Shown here piece after piece: positions 8,828 through 18,318 of a stretch of 64,000 nt of DNA; within the stretch, counting starts at the first letter, position 1; each line of letters begins with the position of its first letter. The notes below the pieces were generated by a model, which saw only the letters and a program-made list of their open reading frames with translations, did no database searches and was not told the origin of the DNA. The stretch covers positions 20,235,891-20,299,890 of the forward strand of contig OX336349.1 of the NCBI GenBank assembly GCA_946902875.1. The letters run 5' to 3'. This stretch comes from Nematopogon swammerdamellus (lineage: Eukaryota > Arthropoda > Insecta > Lepidoptera > Adelidae). Position numbers and translations under genes: made by a program.

Positions 8828-11392
8828 CTAACCTGCTCGTTGTTTTTCTGACTCAAAGTATGTGTAATATTTTTTTTTATAGTCCACGTATTCTTTCAGG
8901 AATTGTTTTACTAGCTCCTCATTGTCTGTTGGGAAATGGACTTCTAATCTTCTTTGTTTGGGGATCGACAGATCCTTCACCGTCATTTTGTCCTTCAGCC
9001 ATGTATACACTAGTATTTGGTTTGGTTTGGTATCTATGGCTTCGCGGATGATCGGTATCCCATCGTTTTCTCTATTGGATACGGAGTGGGCGATGGCTAT
9101 GTCCTCGCTTGTCGGTGTTTCTTCTGTAGGTTTTTCGGCTGAGTTCTCATCTAAGATTTCTATCATTTCCACGGAAGGCGGTGCATTATTCCTTGGCATC
9201 GCTTCCTTATCAAATGTGTCCATTTCTCTACTGATCCTTTGCACCTCCTCGTCTTCGTCGTCGGGGTTCATGGCAAGTGACCTTAGGTCGTCTCCGTCTA
9301 GTGCATTGACTCTTATCCTAGACAACGCGTCCGCATTGGAGTTTTGCTTTCCTTTCTTGTAGACGATTTCGAAGTCATATTCCATGAGTCGTAGTCTCCA
9401 GCGCGTCAGCTTACAGTTAGGTTCTTTTAGTGAATATAGCCACTGGAGGGGTTTATGATCCGCGCAGATTTTGAATTTGGTGCCATACAGATATGGTCTG
9501 AAATGTTTGACAGCCCATATGATTGCGAGGAGTTCCTTTTCTATCGTGCTGTATCGGCACTCCGTATCGCTGAGCGTACGGCTGGCGAAGGCTATTGGTT
9601 TGTCGCTTCCAGGGTTTCCTTGAGAAAGAATGGCTCCAATTGCCACGTTGGAAGCATCCGTAGTCAAGATAAAGGGTTTCTCGAAGTCGGGAAACTGAAG
9701 CAAGGGTGCGTTTGTTAATAACATCTTGCAATCGTTGAAGGCTTGTATGTATTCTTGGTTGAATTCTATTTTTCGCCCTTTCTTTAGGCATGTGGTTAGG
9801 GGTTTGGTTACCTTAGCGAAGTCCCGAATGAAGCGTCTGTAATAGCCGACTAGGCCAAGGAAGGCCTTAATCTCGGTTAATGTTTTAGGCATTGGGTAGT
9901 TGAGCACTGCAGCGATTTTGTCATCATTTGGTTTAAGCCCATTTTCTGTGATGGTATGTCCCAAGTATAGAACTTCTTTCTTTAAGAAGTCGGATTTATC
10001 CAACTGTACTTTCATATTCGTGTCGCGCAGGCGTTGAAAGACTCTTCGCAGTTTTTCTAAATGCTCTTGTAGGCTAGTAGAGAAGATGATTATATCGTCT
10101 AGGTATACCAAACAATCTGGTCCTTGCAGGCCTCGCAGGACATGGTCCATTACGCGTTGGAATGTTGCAGGGGCTGTTTTCAGGCCAAAGGAGAGCCTGT
10201 TAAATTCATAATGGCCAGATTGCGTACTGAAGGCGGTCTTGGCGCGGTCTTGCGGCTCCACTTCTATCTGATGGTAGCCGCTGGCGAGGTCTAAGGTGGT
10301 AAAGTACGTGCTTCGTCCTAATTTGTCAAATAGATCTGTTATGTGTGGTAGTGGATACTTGTCGTCCACTGTGATTTCGTTCAGCCTCCTGTAATCGATG
10401 ACCATTCTCCATTTCTGTTGACCCGATGCGTCAGCTTTCTTGGGGACTAGGTGGACTGGAGAGCTCCATGGTGAACTCGATTCGGTTATCACGTTGTCCT
10501 TCAAAAGTTTTTGGACTTGGCGCTTAATTTCTTCGGTCTGAGCCGGGTGTTGCCTGTAGGGTCTCGAGTAGATTGGGTCCTCATTCTTTGTCTGGATTCT
10601 ATGTTTCACTTGATTTGAGAAAGCGAGGGGTAGTTTTTCTGTATAGAAAATGTCCTTATATTCCTTGCAAATGCGATGTATGTATTTTCTTTCTTCGGCA
10701 TTCATGTGGTCTAATCGGAGCTTCTGTAAGTTTTCTTGAAGTATTTGTTCTACTTGAGAATCGCCAATGTCTAAATTATTTGATTCCACTTGTTGTAACT
10801 TGATATACGGTTCTACAATGAATGGGGCTGTTACTGTGAGCGTCACTGTCTCATCTGTATAGTTATGAATAATCGTGTTAACTTGACTATCCGTGCACTT
10901 GACGAGTGTGGTCGGCATTACGACTCCTTCCGAGAACATCTTGCCTCGCATTATCGCTTCGCCATCGGTCACGTTGACGGGTAGGGTTACATGTTTGCTC
11001 GAACGAGGCGGCAATATGTATTCCCTTTCTTGTGGGGTGTATCGCATGGGGATTGAAGTATTCTTGGTGCGAAGCGTTTTCGTAGTCATATCTATAGTGG
11101 AATCTAGTTGTTCTAGTAGGTCGGCCCCTATTACACCGTCGTATCTGGGGTCCACTTCATATATGAAGAATTTATGAAAATCCTTGCATTGGAATGTTTT
11201 GAAGAGAGGGATGATTAATACCTCGTCATGCCTACTGGTGGCGTGGGTGCTTGTCACCTCGAATGGCTCGCTGTATTTATAGTCTAGGAGAATGGAGTGT
11301 TTTTGCAACACTGAAGGGTTTAAAAATGATCTTGTGCTACCCGTATCTATAAGAAATTTGCCTTGTATCTCAGGTAAGTAGATATGGGGCAA
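8828..11392 (-). CDS. pol: Pol: protease, reverse transcriptase, RNase H; no integrase
   Basis: About 854 codons from the first plausible residue; the frame stays open upstream to the frameshift region at 11449. Domains in order: aspartic protease with the DTG motif at residues 16-18; reverse transcriptase with LDLASGYHQI (about 368-377), FGLKTAPATF (402-411) and the catalytic YLDD (430-433); RNase H with TTDAS (577-581), E618/E620 and D645; and the conserved NADALSR (686-692). The frame then continues through the acidic linker that usually joins RNase H to integrase and stops. The zinc HHCC and DDE parts of integrase are absent. All visible catalytic residues of RT and RNase H are intact, so loss of integrase looks like a clean deletion and not general decay. 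Confidence 0.93.
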   Translation of the reverse strand: MPHIYLPEIQGKFLIDTGSTRSFLNPSVLQKHSILLDYKYSEPFEVTSTHATSRHDEVLIIPLFKTFQCKDFHKFFIYEVDPRYDGVIGADLLEQLDSTIDMTTKTLRTKNTSIPMRYTPQEREYILPPRSSKHVTLPVNVTDGEAIMRGKMFSEGVVMPTTLVKCTDSQVNTIIHNYTDETVTLTVTAPFIVEPYIKLQQVESNNLDIGDSQVEQILQENLQKLRLDHMNAEERKYIHRICKEYKDIFYTEKLPLAFSNQVKHRIQTKNEDPIYSRPYRQHPAQTEEIKRQVQKLLKDNVITESSSPWSSPVHLVPKKADASGQQKWRMVIDYRRLNEITVDDKYPLPHITDLFDKLGRSTYFTTLDLASGYHQIEVEPQDRAKTAFSTQSGHYEFNRLSFGLKTAPATFQRVMDHVLRGLQGPDCLVYLDDIIIFSTSLQEHLEKLRRVFQRLRDTNMKVQLDKSDFLKKEVLYLGHTITENGLKPNDDKIAAVLNYPMPKTLTEIKAFLGLVGYYRRFIRDFAKVTKPLTTCLKKGRKIEFNQEYIQAFNDCKMLLTNAPLLQFPDFEKPFILTTDASNVAIGAILSQGNPGSDKPIAFASRTLSDTECRYSTIEKELLAIIWAVKHFRPYLYGTKFKICADHKPLQWLYSLKEPNCKLTRWRLRLMEYDFEIVYKKGKQNSNADALSRIRVNALDGDDLRSLAMNPDDEDEEVQRISREMDTFDKEAMPRNNAPPSVEMIEILDENSAEKPTEETPTSEDIAIAHSVSNRENDGIPIIREAIDTKPNQILVYTWLKDKMTVKDLSIPKQRRLEVHFPTDNEELVKQFLKEYVDYKKKYYTYFESEKQRAG

Positions 11393-11412
11393 TTTTAAGT
11401 TTTTATTATAGT

Positions 11413-12513
11413 TTAGGTATATTCGAGCTGTCCTGAGGCTCTGCTCCGAAAATTTTCGTCTTGTAGATATTGTTGGTCGTCTTCGTACGGCTCGTCTTCG
11501 TACGAATCATTTTCGTTGTGCGTCGCTTCCTCAGGATCGTCTGTGTACGATGCGTCCTGGTCGAGGTTGAACAGCTCTTCCGCGCGGACTCCATTTTGTC
11601 GCGGAGGTTGTGGGGCTGGCTGTCTCGGTGGTAGAGTGCGCATTGTTACGTCCGAGTTACGCGCCTGTTGCGAACCTTGAGGGTTAAATTGGCCTCTTGG
11701 GTTCTGCTGATTGTGTTGGCCGTAGCTAAGATTGCGGTATTGATTCTGGTTTTGCTGACGGAACTGGCTATTGTATTGGGGACGATGTTGAGGCACACCC
11801 TTATTAGGGTTGTACGTTCGGGCTTCCTGACCTTGTGAAAAAGGTTTTTGAGAGGTTGATGGGCGTGGAGCCTGACTGCCTTGTGGGGGTTTGTGCCTCG
11901 GGTGGAGGAGGTTGTGTTTTGTGTCGTAAGTTTTCTGAAAGTTGTCCTCTTCGAGGACCACGCTGAGGGCGTCCTCCAGGCTGGAGGGTTTGGTCAAACG
12001 CACGGTCCTGACCATGCTTGGTGGCAAGTTATAGAGGAATGCGTTAAGCGCAGTGTTGTTATAAATAGTTTGTTTGCTAGTTCTAATATTTGCATCCTCT
12101 TCACTCTGGTTTACCTTTGATAGGAGGGTGTTTTTCACCCTTTGAATTCTGTTGGCGAGGTCAAGCCAGGGCTCCCCCTGATTGCGCTTGACTGACTCCA
12201 ACTCGAGTGCGAGGCAGTCCTCGCTGCGAGGATCGCCGAAATGTTGCTTGAATAGTTCTCTTAATTCGGTCCACGTTATTATATCGCTTCTCTCGCCGAT
12301 GAGAGCCGCTGCGGAGCCTCTTAGTTTACTTGTGATTAAGTGGTATATGTATATACCTTGGGCGTGGCCCTGCCCGCGGTAGGCATTTATAATGTATTCG
12401 CATTTTTGTAAAAATAAATTTAGCTGCGATCGCTCCCCGTCGAAGTTAGGGATGAGTTTCGCCAGCTCTGATGGAACTATGTTTAACTGTTCCCTAGGCG
12501 CTTCCTCCGCCAT
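11413..12513 (-). CDS. gag: Gag polyprotein
   Basis: 366 codons starting at MAEEAPREQ. The first roughly 200 residues are the capsid-like part, including LIPNFDGERSQLNLFL and an LFKQHFGDPRS segment similar to other insect gypsy Gags. From about 205 the protein becomes rich in Q, N, R and P, and it ends in an acidic D/E-rich tail. There is no CCHC zinc knuckle, as is usual for errantiviruses, where the basic Q/R region probably binds RNA. The downstream pol frame is in the -1 register relative to gag. Confidence 0.9.
   Translation of the reverse strand: MAEEAPREQLNIVPSELAKLIPNFDGERSQLNLFLQKCEYIINAYRGQGHAQGIYIYHLITSKLRGSAAALIGERSDIITWTELRELFKQHFGDPRSEDCLALELESVKRNQGEPWLDLANRIQRVKNTLLSKVNQSEEDANIRTSKQTIYNNTALNAFLYNLPPSMVRTVRLTKPSSLEDALSVVLEEDNFQKTYDTKHNLLHPRHKPPQGSQAPRPSTSQKPFSQGQEARTYNPNKGVPQHRPQYNSQFRQQNQNQYRNLSYGQHNQQNPRGQFNPQGSQQARNSDVTMRTLPPRQPAPQPPRQNGVRAEELFNLDQDASYTDDPEEATHNENDSYEDEPYEDDQQYLQDENFRSRASGQLEYT
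11449..11455 (-). promoter_or_regulatory. Candidate -1 ribosomal frameshift heptamer
   Basis: In the gag register the minus strand reads A AAT TTT (11455-11449), the X XXY YYZ pattern, 12 codons before the gag stop. Pol is in the -1 register and open from here. The following bases allow a small GAGC/GCTC stem. Position and register fit; activity is inferred. Confidence 0.5.
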
Positions 12514-12598
12514 TTCTTCTAGGTATTACTAGTACTGCTAATAATCGAAGACTAAGCTTAAGCCCGAATTTTAGGGTAACTAATTAAACCAATTTAGA

Positions 12599-12853
12599 GG
12601 TTATCCCGAGGTTTAGGGTCTACTTAAATAAATCTTAGTTTGAAGATTATCCCAAATTTTAGGGTACACTTAAATAAATCTTAGTTTGAAGATTATCCCG
12701 AATTTTAGGGTACACTTAAATAAATCTTAGTTTGAAGATTATCCCGAATTTTAGGGTACACTTAAATAAATCTTAGTTTGAAGATTATCCCGAATTTTAG
12801 GGTACACTTAAATAAATCTTAGTTTGAAGATTATCCCGAATTTTAGGGTACAC
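12599..12853. repeat. 46-bp tandem repeats in errantivirus 5' leader
   Basis: Units starting 'gattatcccgaattttaggg' begin at 12645, 12691, 12737, 12783 and 12829 (period 46), with a more diverged unit at 12599 and a truncated last one. They lie between the primer site and gag. In Drosophila gypsy this position holds the Su(Hw) insulator repeats. The motif here is different, so an equivalent role is only an analogy. Confidence 0.9.
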
Positions 12854-13089
12854 ACGTTCACTACAAGGCGGAGAGAAGGGAGAAGTAGGGGAACTAGTGA
12901 AAAAGGTCTACTCACCAGTAAGCCACTACTCCCATGCTCCACCAGGGATTCTCGTTCCAGGGTCACTCGTACGCGGTGCGTCTGTAGTTCACTCGTGGAA
13001 GATAACTTATTTATTTGTAGGTTTGAATAGCGGCTAATGTGTTGATACACTCCCGAAGTCACTGAATTTGAAGGTCCTTACGGTGCCGC

Positions 13090-13108
13090 TATCCTACCGG
13101 CTGCGCCA
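13090..13108 (-). other. Primer binding site, tRNA-Ser type
   Basis: The plus strand reads 'tcctaccggctgcgcca' at 13092-13108. That equals the 3' end of an insect tRNA-Ser including CCA, with the last base shared with the LTR end. Drosophila 17.6 and 297 also use tRNA-Ser. Confidence 0.8.
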
Positions 13109-13419
13109 GTTAAGTTTCCACTTGAATAAATTGTCTTTTAAAAAACATTTATTTATTTCGAACAATGATACAATGTGTGCGGTACAAGTGTGAAGACGAG
13201 AATGGCCACCGGGCACGGTGGCAGGTCTTAAATAATAACTGGTAACTGCGAACATGCAGTTCTAGCTAAATGTCTGGGTGGTCATTCGCTTGGAAGGTCG
13301 GCCATGGGAACCGACATCTTTACTCAATAATAACTGGAAACTGCAACATGCAGTTCTAGATAAATGTGTGGGTGGTCCTTCCGCTTGGAAGGTCGGCCGT
13401 GTGAACTGGCATCTTAACT
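13108..13419 (-). repeat. Errantivirus 5' LTR
   Basis: 312 bp, same as 7313-7624 by eye, including the internal duplication. It is followed at 13420 by the CGCG target duplication and then the resumed host repeat. Confidence 0.93.
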
Positions 13420-13655
13420 CGCGCATACACTTTTTAGTTTCTTGTATGGGGACCACCGTGAATTTTTTACTTTTTCTTATTTGTTGTTATATCGGCCATA
13501 ATAAGAATAACACACATTCTGTGAACATTTCAACGAGCTACCTATTATGGTTCAAGGCCTTCGGACAGACAGATGGACAGATAGACAGACAGACAGACAG
13601 ACGGCGTAGACTTAGTAATAGGGTCTCGTACGACGGATACGGAACCCTAAAAAAG
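13420..13655 (+). repeat. Host repeat, right of the errantivirus
   Basis: Continues the family broken at 7312: 'tagtttcttgtatggggac', 'ttgttgttatatcggcc', then a (acag)n run and 'ggatacggaaccctaaaaa'. Related copies: 29360-29700, 31680-32405, 33660-33735, 39900-40200 and 41010-41200. Confidence 0.65.
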
Positions 13656-13659
13656 GTCG

Positions 13660-13820
13660 GTTGAAGCAGCTATGTAAAAACTTCGTGTTAAGTATTCCGT
13701 CCAGTTCAATGTAGCCTGGCACCATCGAAGGGAAGCACTGACATGGCACCTAGTTCACCAAAGTGTGCTGACATCACGGTGATGTAGCCAACCGTGTCAG
13801 TTTCCTGAAAAAAAAGGTGC
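13660..13820 (+). mobile_element. SINE 3' part with poly-A
   Basis: Degenerate SINE body ('ccgtccagttcaatgtagcc') through 'gtcagtttcctg' and an A run at about 13808-13815. 13821-14125 is AT-rich with nothing recognised. Confidence 0.7.
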
Positions 13821-14507
13821 TGATAACCTGTGGTGCCCCTGCCCACGAGTTTTACAACTGCATAATCCTAGAATTTTTTGAAAGAAAATGCTCTTAGCAT
13901 GAAATCTGCTTATTGCATCAAATGCTTTTAATTTGTGCAATAAATGAGTTTATTCATTAATTAAATTATGGACGTCAAAATATTTTTTGGCAGATTATTT
14001 AACATAAAACCTGCCAAAAATAAGTTTACACATAACTAAATCTGCCAATGCAAGTACTTACATAGAAACACCCTTCATTAAATTTTAACGCAGTTTTATT
14101 ATTATATAGTGTCTGTAAGCTTACCCTCTTAAGGCGGTGACAAACGCCAAATACGCAAAACATGCAAAAAGTGCGACAAAGAAGGTCCAAAACTGACCAA
14201 TTGACACACATTCAGAAAATTAAAAAAATACCAACCTATATTTTGGTTCCTTACCAACAAAGTGCATTGCTGGTTTTTTTAATAATGAGTAAAAGTAAGT
14301 AATAAACATAAAATTAAAAATATATAAAAAAAGCATGAATTTTTGAAAATCTGAGTATGTGTGTATTATTACAATTTTACAATACCACCGATTCAAAGGT
14401 CACAAAGCTCTGAGAAAACTCTATTCAATTTGTTTTATTATTTTATCCACGAAAGGAGATAAAAATAAAAAACAAAAAACGCCTACATGAAATTATTGAC
14501 GTAATTC

Positions 14508-14945
14508 ACTATTAAAAAAGAATACACAATTAAAAAGAATAGCCCCACTGCATCTCTCCCCGTCGCATGTCGTAAAAGTCGACTAAGGGATCGTCAGCCT
14601 CGGCAGCTTAATGGTGCGGTCAGTTATTGGATGGATGACCGCCCGACTGTTGGAGGCTGACCGTGGTTCGGATTCCACGTTAAACTGTAGGTCCCTTCCC
14701 TTCTTACCTTACTAGGTGGTAGGGTTTATCCCGGCCGGGTTGGTACCACCGCACTGAGCGAAACGTCGGTCGAAACGGCTATGTAAATAGTTCGTGTTTT
14801 CCGTCCAGTTCAGTGTAGCCGGCGCGAAATGAAGGGAAGCACTGACATGGCACCTAGTTCACCCGGTGTTATGGGCTGACATCACGGATGTTGTAGGTGA
14901 TGTAGCCAACCGTGTCAAGTTTCCATAAAAAAAAAAAAAAAAAAA
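14508..14945 (+). mobile_element. Composite SINE inserted in the left arm
   Basis: 438 bp flanked by AATTC (14503-14507 and 14946-14950). The right arm has the unoccupied site (gaattacg in reverse, about 17938-17945). Order of parts: 'agccccactgcatctctccc' head, then a shortened 5S-like head ('ttggatggatgaccgc'), then the shared body, then poly-A of about 20 bases. The same composite order occurs at 51191-51670. Confidence 0.9.
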
Positions 14946-15131
14946 AATTCTTCAGTCGGAAGGGTAAAATTTTTGCCTTCGTCAATTTAGCAGGCACTTC
15001 AATACTAGATACAATTTTAGTTCCGGGCTCGCTTGCTCGCTCCTGCCCTGCTGCGCCCGCGTGTCGGTCGTCATTTCTGTCTTCTGTGTTTGGATCGAAT
15101 GGAAAAAAGATAGGTAGGTTAGGTATATTTG

Positions 15132-15515
15132 TACCGTGTGGGATGGTAATTTAAAATAATAGCCCCACTGCATCTCTCCCCGTGCATGTCGTAAAAGGCG
15201 ACTGAGGGATTTTTTTATGTAAACTGACACAGTTTGCTATATCACCTATAACATCCGTGATGTCAGCCCATAACACCGGGTGAACTTAGGTGCCATGTCA
15301 GTGCTTCCCTTTGGTCGTGCCGGCTACACTAAACTGGACGGAAAATACAAACTATTTCGGGATATGACTCCCTTCTTTTTTTCCGTCCAGTTCAGTGAAG
15401 CCGGTACGACCGAAGAAAAGCACTGACATAGCACCTACTTCACCAGTTGTTACGAGCTGACATCTCGGATGTTGTATTGTAGGTGATGTTGCCACCGTGT
15501 CATTTTCCGTACCAG
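15132..15515 (+). mobile_element. SINE-derived segment in left arm
   Basis: Head ('accgtgtgggatgg', 'ccccgtgcatgtcgtaaaag') followed by an inverted piece of the shared body ('atgtaaactgacacagtt' to 'actggacggaaaatac') and then a forward body piece. The mirror copy is at about 17376-17759. It was rearranged before the arms were duplicated. Confidence 0.75.
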
Positions 15516-15654
15516 TATACAGTACGACCGTATCAGTAATATCTCTCTTCTGTGGTATCTATCAGTATACGCTCCGGTACGTAACTTGACGGGGCGTTAT
15601 ACGCATGGCTTTCGTTGGTATAACCACAGAATAACTAATAGGTACTGTGGTATA

Positions 15655-15735
15655 ACGCTGTCTGCGCCTCCCGCGCCTCCACCGCGCCGCCGCCGCCGCC
15701 GCCTCCGCCGCCGCCGCCGCCGTGCCGCCTCCGCA
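15655..15735. repeat. CCG/CGG triplet-rich tract (mirror at 17160-17230)
   Basis: Interrupted (ccg)n tract followed by a (ccgca)n-like run to about 15785 and a 'gcgcgcgccggcc' end at 15820. The right arm holds the complement. High GC in an AT-rich setting; the arginine- or alanine-rich readings are low complexity and not called as genes. Confidence 0.85.
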
Positions 15736-16225
15736 CCGCACGCTGCTACTGAGTTACCGCACCGCACCGCACCCCACCGCACCGTGCCATGCTGCCGCCG
15801 CGCGCGCCGCGCGCGCCGGCCGGTACCTATGTTGCTATGATATTTGCCATACATACCTAAATGCCTATCTACCTATTACCTACCTACCTATTTTTATTTT
15901 AGTTTTCATCGATAGTCTATTTAGAGGTTTATAAAAAGTGGTAAGTACATGAACTAAAATAATTTGGAAGAAATTACAATAAAATGTTATTTAGGTAAAA
16001 TAATAAAAAAGAAAAAATTAGAATCACGCATCAGTTACATAAGCCACAATCATTTTAATAATTAAAATAATAAAAAAGCAAAAAAAAAAAAACATACGAA
16101 AGTGGGATTGGAACCCCGAACCATCAACTCTTTAGGCTGATAGCGACAAACTACGCTAAATGTGACTTGAACGTGCGAAGCGAAATTAGCAGTCGCATGG
16201 TACATTATGTAGAATTCCCGAATGC

Positions 16226-16663
16226 TCAAGGTCGTTGGCGTTTGTCACGGCCTTAAGGCCGTGACAAACGCCAATGCGACTGCTAATGCGACTGCTAATT
16301 TCGCTTCGCACGTTCAAGTCACATTTAGCGTAGTTTGTCGCTATCAGCCTAAAGAGTTGATGGTTCGGGGTTCCAATCCCACTTTCGTATGTTTTTTTTT
16401 TTTTGCTTTTTTATTATTTTAATTATTAAAATGATTGTGGCTTATGTAACTGATGCGTGATTCTAATTTTTTATTTTTTATTATTTTACCTAAATAACAT
16501 TTTATTGTAATTTCTTCCAAATTATTTTAGTTCATGTACTTACCACTTTTTATAAACCTCTAAATAGACTATCGATGAAAACTAAAATAAAAATAGGTAG
16601 GTAGGTAATAGGTAGATAGGCATTTAGGTATGTATGGCAAATATCATAGCAACATAGGTACCG
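16226..16663. repeat. Spacer with tRNA-like promoter motifs, duplicated from the right arm
   Basis: Positions 16285-16660 repeat the inner part of the right arm (16690-17065). Each copy has 'tagcgtagtttgtcgct' (A-box-like, with a 4-bp D-stem), a possible anticodon stem-loop, and 'ggttcgaatcc' or 'ggttccaatcc' (B-box-like), then a long T run that could end Pol III transcription. The acceptor stem does not pair, so it is a tRNA-derived repeat head, not a tRNA gene. Confidence 0.6.
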
Positions 16664-18318
16664 GCATTCGGGAATTCTACATAATGTACCATGCGACTGC
16701 TAATTTCGCTACGCACGTTCAAGTCACATTTAGCGTAGTTTGTCGCTATCAGCCTAAAGAGTTGATGGTTCGGGGTTCGAATCCCACTTTCGTATGTTTT
16801 TTTTTTTTGCTTTTTTATTATTTTAATTATTAAAATGATTGTGGCTTATGTAACTGATGCGTGATTCTAATTTTTGATTTTTTATTATTTTACCTAAATA
16901 ACATTTTATTGTAATTTCTTCCAAATTATTTTAGTTCATGTACTTACCACTTTTTATAAACCTCTAAATAGACTATCGATGAAAACTAAAATAAAAATAG
17001 GTAGGTAGGTAATAGGTAGATAGGCATTTAGGTATGTATGGCAAATATCATAGCAACATAGGTACCGGCCGGCGCGCGCGGCGCGCGCGGCGGCAGCATG
17101 GCACGGTGCGGTGGGGTGCGGTGCGGTGCGGTAACTCAGTAGCAGCGTGCGGTGCGGAGGCGGCACGGCGGCGGCGGCGGCGGAGGCGGCGGCGGCGGCG
17201 GCGCGGTGGAGGCGCGGGAGGCGCAGACAGCGTTATACCACAGTACCTATTAGTTATTCTGTGGTTATACCAACGAAAGCCATGCGTATAACGCCCCGTC
17301 AAGTTACGTACCGGAGCGTATACTGATAGATACCACAGAAGAGAGATATTACTGATACGGTCGTACTGTATACTGGTACGGAAAATGACACGGTGGCAAC
17401 ATCACCTACAATACAACATCCGAGATGTCAGCTCGTAACAACTGGTGAAGTAGGTGCTATGTCAGTGCTTTTCTTCGGTCGTACCGGCTTCACTGAACTG
17501 GACGGAAAAAAAGAAGGGAGTCATATCCCGAAATAGTTTGTATTTTCCGTCCAGTTTAGTGTAGCCGGCACGACCAAAGGGAAGCACTGACATGGCACCT
17601 AAGTTCACCCGGTGTTATGGGCTGACATCACGGATGTTATAGGTGATATAGCAAACTGTGTCAGTTTACATAAAAAAATCCCTCAGTCGCCTTTTACGAC
17701 ATGCACGGGGAGAGATGCAGTGGGGCTATTATTTTAAATTACCATCCCACACGGTACAAATATACCTAACCTACCTATCTTTTTTCCATTCGATCCAAAC
17801 ACAGAAGACAGAAATGACGACCGACACGCGGGCGCAGCAGGGCAGGAGCGAGCAAGCGAGCCCGGAACTAAAATTGTATCTAGTATTGAAGTGCCTGCTA
17901 AATTGACGAAGGCAAAAATTTTACCCTTCCGACTGAAGAATTACGTCAATAATTTCATGTAGGCGTTTTTTGTTTTTTATTTTTATCTCCTTTCATGGAT
18001 GGAATAATAAAAAAAATTGAATAGAGTTTTCTCAGAGCTTTGTGACCTTTGAATCGGTGGTATTGTAAAATTGTAATAATACACACATACTCAGATTTTC
18101 AAAAATTCATGCTTTTTTTATATATTTTTAATTTTATGTTTATTACTTACTTTTACTCATTATTAAAAAAACCAGCAATGCACTTTGTTGGTAAGGAACA
18201 AAATATAGGTTGGTATTTTTTTAATTTTCTGAATGTGTGTCAATTGGTCAGTTTTGGACCTTCTTTGTCGCACTTTTTGCATGTTTTGCGTATTTGGCGT
18301 TTGTCACCGCCTTAAGAG

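Larger units (their letters stand above)
7313..13419 (-). mobile_element. Errantivirus (Ty3/Gypsy), internally deleted
   Basis: A 6107-bp element on the minus strand with 312-bp LTRs (AGTTAAG...CTTAACT), a 4-bp CGCG target duplication (7309-7312 and 13420-13423), a tRNA-Ser type primer site, a polypurine tract, and gag, pol and env-like frames in that order. This is the insect errantivirus layout (17.6, 297, TED type). I compared the two LTRs by eye and found no difference, so insertion is recent. Integrase and the first half of env are missing, and env has further breaks. The copy cannot supply its own integrase and would need help in trans. Confidence 0.93.
14126..18318. repeat. Large inverted duplication (arms about 1.66 kb)
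   Basis: The left arm 14126-16225 and right arm 16664-18318 are reverse complements, from 'ctcttaaggcggtgac' outside to 'gcattcgggaattc' inside. Differences are few. After removing a 438-bp SINE from the left arm the arms are nearly equal (about 1662 and 1655 bp). The 438-bp spacer 16226-16663 holds an extra partial copy of inner-arm sequence plus a short perfect palindrome 'acggccttaaggccgt'. Peptides from the arms are mirror images and low complexity, so I call no gene. Confidence 0.92.

Noticed and set aside
16320..16400. A tRNA gene
   Set aside because: A- and B-box-like motifs are present but the acceptor arms do not pair and the T stem is short; a repeat head.
15597..17291. Mirror-image arginine/alanine-rich frames in the palindrome arms
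   Set aside because: Low-complexity translation of CCG/CGG repeats; identical only because the arms are copies.
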